The notes below the pieces were generated by a model that ran no database searches, was not told where the DNA came from, and worked only from the letters and a program-made list of their open reading frames with translations. Made by a program: the position numbers and the translations under genes. 10,663 bases of DNA from CAZUQP01 sp964484285 (GTDB lineage: Bacteria > Pseudomonadota > Gammaproteobacteria > DSM-16500). Positions within the stretch are counted from its first letter, which is position 1; each line of letters opens with the position of its first letter. Shown in pieces: positions 7,411-10,663 of this stretch. The stretch lies in the NCBI GenBank assembly GCA_964484285.1, contig CAZAEO010000077.1, forward strand, positions 1 to 10,663, read 5' to 3'.

Positions 7411-8613
7411 ATGTTTTTTCCTCATTTTAAATTATGGTTTTTTCTATTTAACTTACTTAATAAACGTTATTCCATCAAAATTGCCTCTACGCTGCAAGAA
7501 AGAGAAGCGGTTTTTAAATTTCGTCATCAAATTTATGTAAATGAATTGGGTTATACTTTTTTATGTGAGGATAATCAAAAAGATATGTTATTTGATGAAT
7601 ATGATTTTATGCCTAATTCAGTGATTATATATAGCGGTGATGTAAATCATATTACAGGCACCATACGTATGACAGTGTGGGATAGGGAGAATTTTCCATT
7701 AAAAAAAGAAGAAGAATATTTAATTAATAAAAATCTATTAGCTCATTTTGTAAATGCAGGTGAAATTAATTTTTTTCAGGTACGTAAAGAAAACCGCAAA
7801 GGTTTTCTTGGGCTCGCTTTAATTAGTTTCTTATATAAAGTTGCTTTAGATCCTCGATTTAATCCTGATATCGTTTTTCTTCACTGCTTTCCTGGATTGA
7901 TCGAACAATATTTTACAACAGGTGGATTTATTTATACGTCACAAGCTGTGCTAAATGCGTATGGAACATTACTTATCCCTATGGCGATCGCACCGTTTGA
8001 TTTTAATTTTCTTAAAGAAAATAAATGTATTACGTATGGCATTGCCAAAGATTGCTTGTCTTTATTTAAAAATAAAGTTTCAGATGAGGTTTATAAAACA
8101 AAATGTCAAAATCTTTCTGCTATTTTTCCTCATATTTCAATTTATTTTAAAAGACATGATATCGCTATCTATCGCAGCAATATTGATGATCAAGACATTA
8201 AAAAGCAATTTGATTTTCTTATCTCTCTTATACAAAAAGGGATCGTAATTTATATTAAAAAAAACACGGCAATCATTAAGAGTAATTTAATAGATTATGA
8301 TATTTTCTTATTAATGGAAGGAAAAGTAGGTGTTTTTTTTGAAAATGTGCTTATTGCAGAAATAAAACCCGGCATGTTATTCGGTGAAATGGCTCAACTT
8401 CATCCTCATCACAAACGGCAAAGTGATGTCTATAGCTTAACAGATGTAAAAATAATGCTGATTCCCAGAAATTTGCTTATAAAGCTTGAGCGTAAAGATA
8501 TTAAGCTAGCAAATAAATGGTTACATTTTTTGTGTGATGAGCTTATTCAAAAATTAAATAATACGAATAGATTGTTATATGAAAAAATAAAAGATAAAGG
8601 CCAATCCAAATGA
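7411..8613 (+). CDS. FeeM/LuxI-like N-acyltransferase fused to a C-terminal cyclic-nucleotide-binding domain
   Basis: The 400-residue product has two domains. Residues about 18-205 look like a GNAT-fold acyltransferase of the FeeM (N-acyl amino acid synthase)/LuxI group. It has EREAVFKFRHQIYVNELGY (the region of the conserved Arg and Tyr, residues 31-48), the acidic DEYDF, the central strand ITGTIRMTVWD (81-91) and the helix GLALISFLYKVAL. Members join an acyl chain from acyl-ACP to an amino-group acceptor. Residues about 275-385 form a cNMP-binding/CRP-like beta-roll with FLLMEGKVGVF and PGMLFGEMAQL. A phosphate-binding-cassette Glu (E326) and Arg (R336 in KRQSDV) are both present, so cAMP or a similar ligand could bind. 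There is no DNA-binding domain. An SD at 7399-7406 sets the start. It stands alone, divergent from the antiporter. Substrate and ligand are not shown by the sequence; domain calls are firm, the regulatory reading is inference. Confidence 0.82.
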   Translation: MFFPHFKLWFFLFNLLNKRYSIKIASTLQEREAVFKFRHQIYVNELGYTFLCEDNQKDMLFDEYDFMPNSVIIYSGDVNHITGTIRMTVWDRENFPLKKEEEYLINKNLLAHFVNAGEINFFQVRKENRKGFLGLALISFLYKVALDPRFNPDIVFLHCFPGLIEQYFTTGGFIYTSQAVLNAYGTLLIPMAIAPFDFNFLKENKCITYGIAKDCLSLFKNKVSDEVYKTKCQNLSAIFPHISIYFKRHDIAIYRSNIDDQDIKKQFDFLISLIQKGIVIYIKKNTAIIKSNLIDYDIFLLMEGKVGVFFENVLIAEIKPGMLFGEMAQLHPHHKRQSDVYSLTDVKIMLIPRNLLIKLERKDIKLANKWLHFLCDELIQKLNNTNRLLYEKIKDKGQSK

Positions 8614-8647
8614 AATGTGTTATAAACAGCATTATTTTATGGCCTTT
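8596..8647. repeat. Inverted repeat spanning a convergent gene junction
   Basis: AAAGGCCA (8596-8603) and TGGCCTTT (8640-8647) are perfect 8-base inverted arms around a 36-base spacer. The arms overlap the 3' ends of the acyltransferase gene and of the minus-strand remnant. The spacer is too long for a classic terminator, and no T tract follows directly. Confidence 0.35.
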
Positions 8648-9098
8648 GGCTTAATTTGTTATTATGTGAATTCATTAGATTTGCAATTTTTTTTCGTTGT
8701 TCGTGGGCTGTGAATTTTATGCTGAGTTCGCTTAAGCGTACAAACAATCTCAGTTTTACAAATTGATGTTCTTCTATTGTTATTTTTTATTGAATTTCTC
8801 TTTTTCTAATTTTATCAATCGAAGTGCATGGAATAGAATAATGTCATTGAAGTTTTCAATATCTGCCAGAGAGTTTTCCGGATTCATTTCTTTGTTTTCG
8901 TTATATTGTGTGTGTTGGTGTAAACAAAGAAAAATGATTATTTGCATAGGGCGCTAGTGGAGGAGGTGTCGGGCTATTTTCTGCTTCATCGGGCGGCGCG
9001 TTAGGTGGTATGGTTTCTGGTAGTACAACAGTTGCAACAGTTGTTATTTTTCCTTCGCCTGGGGTCGTTTCGGAAGTATCGTTAAAATTTAGATGCGT
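8637..9098 (-). pseudogene. Decayed gene remnant, Pro-rich plus charged helical segments, two frameshifts, no 5' end
   Basis: Three short minus-strand open stretches chain together. 9098-8901 reads 65 codons, including TTPGEGKITTVATVVLPET and NSPTPPPLAP. 8947-8780 in the next frame reads 55 codons, including EMNPENSLADIENFNDIILF and LIKLEKEKFNKK. 8779-8637 returns to the first frame and reads EEHQFVKLRLFVRLSELSIK and FTAHEQRKKIANLM before a stop. The first frame change falls near an ACACACA tract (about 8905-8920), the second at an A6 run (8783-8788 on the complement). Joined, they give roughly 150 residues: a Pro-rich linker followed by charged, probably helical sequence. No start codon or ribosome site is seen at the upstream end; a stop (9099-9101) precedes it and the budA promoter region follows. 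I do not recognise the family. The 55-codon piece starting at ATG 8947 could alternatively be a small gene, but it lacks a clear ribosome site. Confidence 0.5.
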
Positions 9099-9100
9099 TT

Positions 9101-9136
9101 ACCCTGGTTTCATGTTTTAGGATCCCAGGTTTTAGG
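9101..9136. repeat. Imperfect hairpin and 8-bp direct repeat upstream of budA
   Basis: ACCCTGG (9101-9107) pairs with CCAGGT (9125-9130) with one bulged C, followed by TTTT (9130-9133), giving a weak terminator-like shape on the plus strand. GTTTTAGG occurs twice, at 9114-9121 and 9129-9136, the second copy directly abutting the budA -35 box. The elements could insulate or regulate budA. Confidence 0.3.
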
Positions 9137-9166
9137 TTGCTAGAAAGTACATAAATCCATTATAAT
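9137..9166 (+). promoter_or_regulatory. Sigma-70-type promoter of the acetolactate decarboxylase gene
   Basis: TTGCTA (9137-9142) and a consensus TATAAT (9161-9166) are separated by 18 bp. Transcription would start near 9173, giving a leader of about 22 bases that contains AAGGGGGA (9179-9186). Confidence 0.65.
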
Positions 9167-9194
9167 TCTGCGAGTTAGAAGGGGGATCTTGATC

Positions 9195-9998
9195 ATGATG
9201 ATAAAAAAAATTATTAGTTATGTGTTAGTTTCATTGCTTGGATTCGCGCTTAATTTTTTTTCTATTTCAGTTTTCGGGCGTACTGTTGATTCTTCTGTGT
9301 TTCAGGTTGCCACAATAAATGCCTTGGCACAGGGGGTTTATGATGGAGATTATACTTATGGGAAGTTAATGAAGCACGGTGATTTCGGTTTAGGCACATT
9401 TCTTGGCATCAATGGTGAAATGGTAGCAGTTGATGGCCATTTTTATCAAATAGAATCTGATGGAACACTCAAATTAGTGACTGCTAACCAAATTACGCCG
9501 TTTGCTGAAGTGACCCATTTCAAACCTTCTCTTCATCATACTCTGAATAATCTTGCTAATTATCAAGATCTAGGCAAACACATCTCCGCAGGATTTCCCA
9601 ATAAAAATATCCCCTATGCCATTCGTATTGATGGAACATTTAAAGCGCTCAAGTTGCGTAGTTTTCGTAAACAAAAAGAACCTTATCCGCTCTTGGCACA
9701 AGCATCCGAAAATCAAGCGATCTTTCATTTGCAAAATGTCACAGGAAGCCTGGTTGGATTTTGGTTCCCAGAATATTGGGAAGGTATTGCAGTGGCAGGG
9801 TTTCATTTTCATTTTATTACAAAAGACCATACGATGGGTGGCCATGTCTTAGAAGTGAATCTAGGCAATGGGGAACTGGCTATGGAACCGCTTTATCAGG
9901 TTCAGGTCTATTTGCCCAATACCAGGTCGTTTGCAAAAGCCAATTTATCTGCCGAAGAATTGGATGAATCAGTTAAAAAGGCTGAAGGAGGCACTTAA
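9195..9998 (+). CDS. budA: Alpha-acetolactate decarboxylase, exported
   Basis: The enzyme converts (S)-alpha-acetolactate to (R)-acetoin and CO2 in the butanediol/acetoin pathway. The 267-residue product carries the family landmarks FQVATINALAQGVYDGD, HGDFGLGTFLGINGEMVAVDG (with the conserved Glu, E75), AIRIDGTF (R144), EPYPLL, and GFHFHFITKDHTMGGHVL. In the last of these H204, H206 and H217 are the three zinc ligands. Residues 1-28 form a Sec-type signal peptide: a KK-containing start, then a hydrophobic core, with likely cleavage after SVFG. The mature enzyme is therefore probably periplasmic or secreted, as in some Bacillus enzymes. ATG 9195 is chosen over TTG 9189 because AAGGGGGA at 9179-9186 is correctly spaced; ATG 9198 is also possible. 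No acetolactate synthase or butanediol dehydrogenase gene lies in the window. No truncation is seen. Confidence 0.93.
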   Translation: MMIKKIISYVLVSLLGFALNFFSISVFGRTVDSSVFQVATINALAQGVYDGDYTYGKLMKHGDFGLGTFLGINGEMVAVDGHFYQIESDGTLKLVTANQITPFAEVTHFKPSLHHTLNNLANYQDLGKHISAGFPNKNIPYAIRIDGTFKALKLRSFRKQKEPYPLLAQASENQAIFHLQNVTGSLVGFWFPEYWEGIAVAGFHFHFITKDHTMGGHVLEVNLGNGELAMEPLYQVQVYLPNTRSFAKANLSAEELDESVKKAEGGT

Positions 9999-10015
9999 TG
10001 AGTGCGCCAGTTTAA
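9987..10015 (+). other. Ribosome site plus overlapping start that stops after five codons
   Basis: A strong GGAGG (9987-9991) precedes ATG 9998, which overlaps the budA stop as TAATG, the usual layout of a translationally coupled second gene. The frame reads MSAPV and then stops at 10013-10015. The same frame continues with further stops at 10040 and 10124, so any downstream gene has decayed. A short imperfect hairpin, GGCAC/AGTGC (9990-10008), overlies the site and may act as a weak terminator instead. Confidence 0.3.
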
Positions 10016-10153
10016 TTATTTGATAAAGAAAATGTATCATCCTAGATTCAGTACAGTAGACCTTCGCAGCAGGTTACAACTGCCGAATTTAGGATCATGC
10101 CAAAACGTAATAAAAATCAACTCGTATGAAGCAATCAACAAAAATGCGCGGTG

Positions 10154-10432
10154 TCACTTTATTAAATGTTTGTATTCAGGATGTTTATCTATGTAAAGCT
10201 TCACATAGGGGCAGGATGGAATAATATGATAATTGTTTTGTTTAGCGAACTCCAAGGAAAATCGAGTAAGTTGACTAGCAATGCCTTGGTTTCTTAAGGA
10301 TTCAGGAACAAACGTTTTAAAATAATCTAATGTTTTTTGATCTATTTTTTTATATTTTAATTCACATAGTTGACCCGAAGATGTTGCATAAAAACGTTGA
10401 TGATTTTGATCATGTTCAATGACTAATTCCAT
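10154..10432 (-). CDS. Mini-GNAT N-acetyltransferase (YjdJ/GNAT-YjdJ type)
   Basis: The 92-residue protein is a short GNAT-fold domain like YjdJ and the GTNA-type acetyltransferases. It opens with a strand, MELVIEHDQNHQRFYA, followed by ATSSGQLCELKYKKID. The acetyl-CoA loop is VPESLRNQGIASQLTRFSL, with R47-x-x-G50-x-A52. The C-terminal IIPSCPYVKLYIDKHPEYKHLI closely follows the family's IPxCPFVxxYIxxHPEY signature. The length is normal for this subfamily (about 90-100). The start is supported by AGGAG (complement of 10441-10445), eight bases upstream. The acceptor is unknown in most members. It is divergent from the small gene that follows and has no visible partner. Confidence 0.88.
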   Translation of the reverse strand: MELVIEHDQNHQRFYATSSGQLCELKYKKIDQKTLDYFKTFVPESLRNQGIASQLTRFSLEFAKQNNYHIIPSCPYVKLYIDKHPEYKHLIK

Positions 10433-10508
10433 ATTTGTTACTCCTACGACAAAAGTTATTATTGAAATGGAATTATTGCATAATCAATAGAGTTCAGTTG
10501 TTTTTATT

Positions 10509-10513
10509 GAGGA
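10509..10513 (+). promoter_or_regulatory. Ribosome binding site that favours the start at 10522
   Basis: GAGGA lies eight bases before ATG 10522 but only two bases before the in-frame ATG 10516, so the former is the better start. Confidence 0.6.
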
Positions 10514-10521
10514 AAATGAGC

Positions 10522-10663
10522 ATGCCTTATAAAGTTGGAAAAAAAACAACAAAGGGTTGGCAAATTTTGAAAAATGAAAGAGGCAAATGGAAAGTTATTG
10601 CACATTCAGATAGTAAAGCAAAAGCAGAAGCAAGCATCAGAGCGCGTCATGCAGCTAAGCATA
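10522..10663 (+). CDS. Small basic protein, 3' end outside the window
   Basis: The reading frame is open to the window edge: 47 full codons starting MPYKVGKKTTKGWQILKN and continuing with GKWKVIAHSDSKAKAEASIR to RARHAAKH. It is strongly basic and low in hydrophobic residues, with KGWxIxK and GKWKV segments followed by a Lys/Ala-rich helix. I have a general impression of short bacterial and phage proteins of this pattern, about 50 residues long, but no function can be named. The tight sequence suggests it would end shortly beyond the edge. The start is set by GAGGA at 10509-10513. It is divergent from the mini-GNAT gene, and a weak promoter may lie around 10456-10484 (CATAAT at 10479-10484). 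Confidence 0.65.
   Translation, partial: MPYKVGKKTTKGWQILKNERGKWKVIAHSDSKAKAEASIRARHAAKH

Noticed and set aside
8596..8647. Inverted repeat as a classic terminator for the acyltransferase gene
   Set aside because: The 36-base loop is too long and no T tract follows the second arm; it is listed only as a repeat.
8763..8957. Plus-strand 64-codon reading frame
   Set aside because: Its Phe/Ser/Cys-rich sequence looks like an antisense shadow of the minus-strand remnant, it lacks a ribosome site, and the complementary strand reads much more like protein.
8945..9119. Plus-strand Gly/Ser/Ala-rich frame as a gene
   Set aside because: It lacks a good start and ribosome site, and the minus strand continues as protein-like sequence beyond this segment whereas the plus strand does not.
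9189..9194. TTG at 9189 as start of budA
   Set aside because: ATG 9195 is a better codon with suitable spacing from AAGGGGGA; the two extra residues add nothing.
10002..10196. Plus-strand 64-codon frame starting at GTG after budA
   Set aside because: It overlaps the 3' end of the well-supported mini-GNAT gene on the other strand, uses codons unlike its neighbours, and matches nothing I recognise. GGAGG upstream fits the ATG at 9998 better.

Overview
The window is AT-rich (roughly one third G+C by eye) and comes from a gammaproteobacterium. An rdgC gene (a beta/gammaproteobacterial family), an E. coli-type lysP and a pseudolysin-type M4 metalloprotease point that way. The base composition, the decayed gene and the overall gene mix would fit an intracellular lineage such as Legionellales, but that placement is inference. 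I see no rRNA, tRNA, CRISPR array, insertion sequence or prophage.

Layout. 1-466 (+): 3' end of a secreted M4 metalloprotease, closed by a palindromic terminator. 537-1460 (+): rdgC. 1567-4500 (+): a probable three-gene run of lysP, a small Cys-rich protein with one C-terminal membrane segment, and a phospholipase D/cardiolipin synthase-like enzyme. 4565-5458 (+): a tandem-domain universal stress protein with its own promoter. 5537-7213 (-): a CPA2 cation:proton antiporter with a C-terminal NAD-binding regulatory domain, convergent with the stress protein. 7411-8613 (+): an N-acyltransferase (FeeM/LuxI-like GNAT fold) fused to a C-terminal cyclic-nucleotide-binding domain. 8637-9098 (-): a decayed, twice frame-shifted gene remnant with a Pro-rich, locally G+C-rich segment. 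9195-9998 (+): an exported acetolactate decarboxylase (budA/aldC type) behind a good sigma-70 promoter. 10154-10432 (-): a mini-GNAT acetyltransferase. 10522-end (+): the start of a small basic protein cut by the window edge.

How they may work together. No single pathway ties the window together. A stress and ion-homeostasis theme is visible: lysine uptake, phospholipid remodelling, the universal stress protein and the NAD-gated cation/proton antiporter. Acetoin formation, which consumes acid, would also fit. The most unusual gene is the acyltransferase with a sensor domain at 7411-8613. Its ligand-binding glutamate and arginine appear to be kept, which suggests acyl transfer gated by cAMP or a related nucleotide. 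The most informative hidden structure is the remnant at 8637-9098, where short reading frames on the minus strand chain together into one protein-like sequence across two frame changes.
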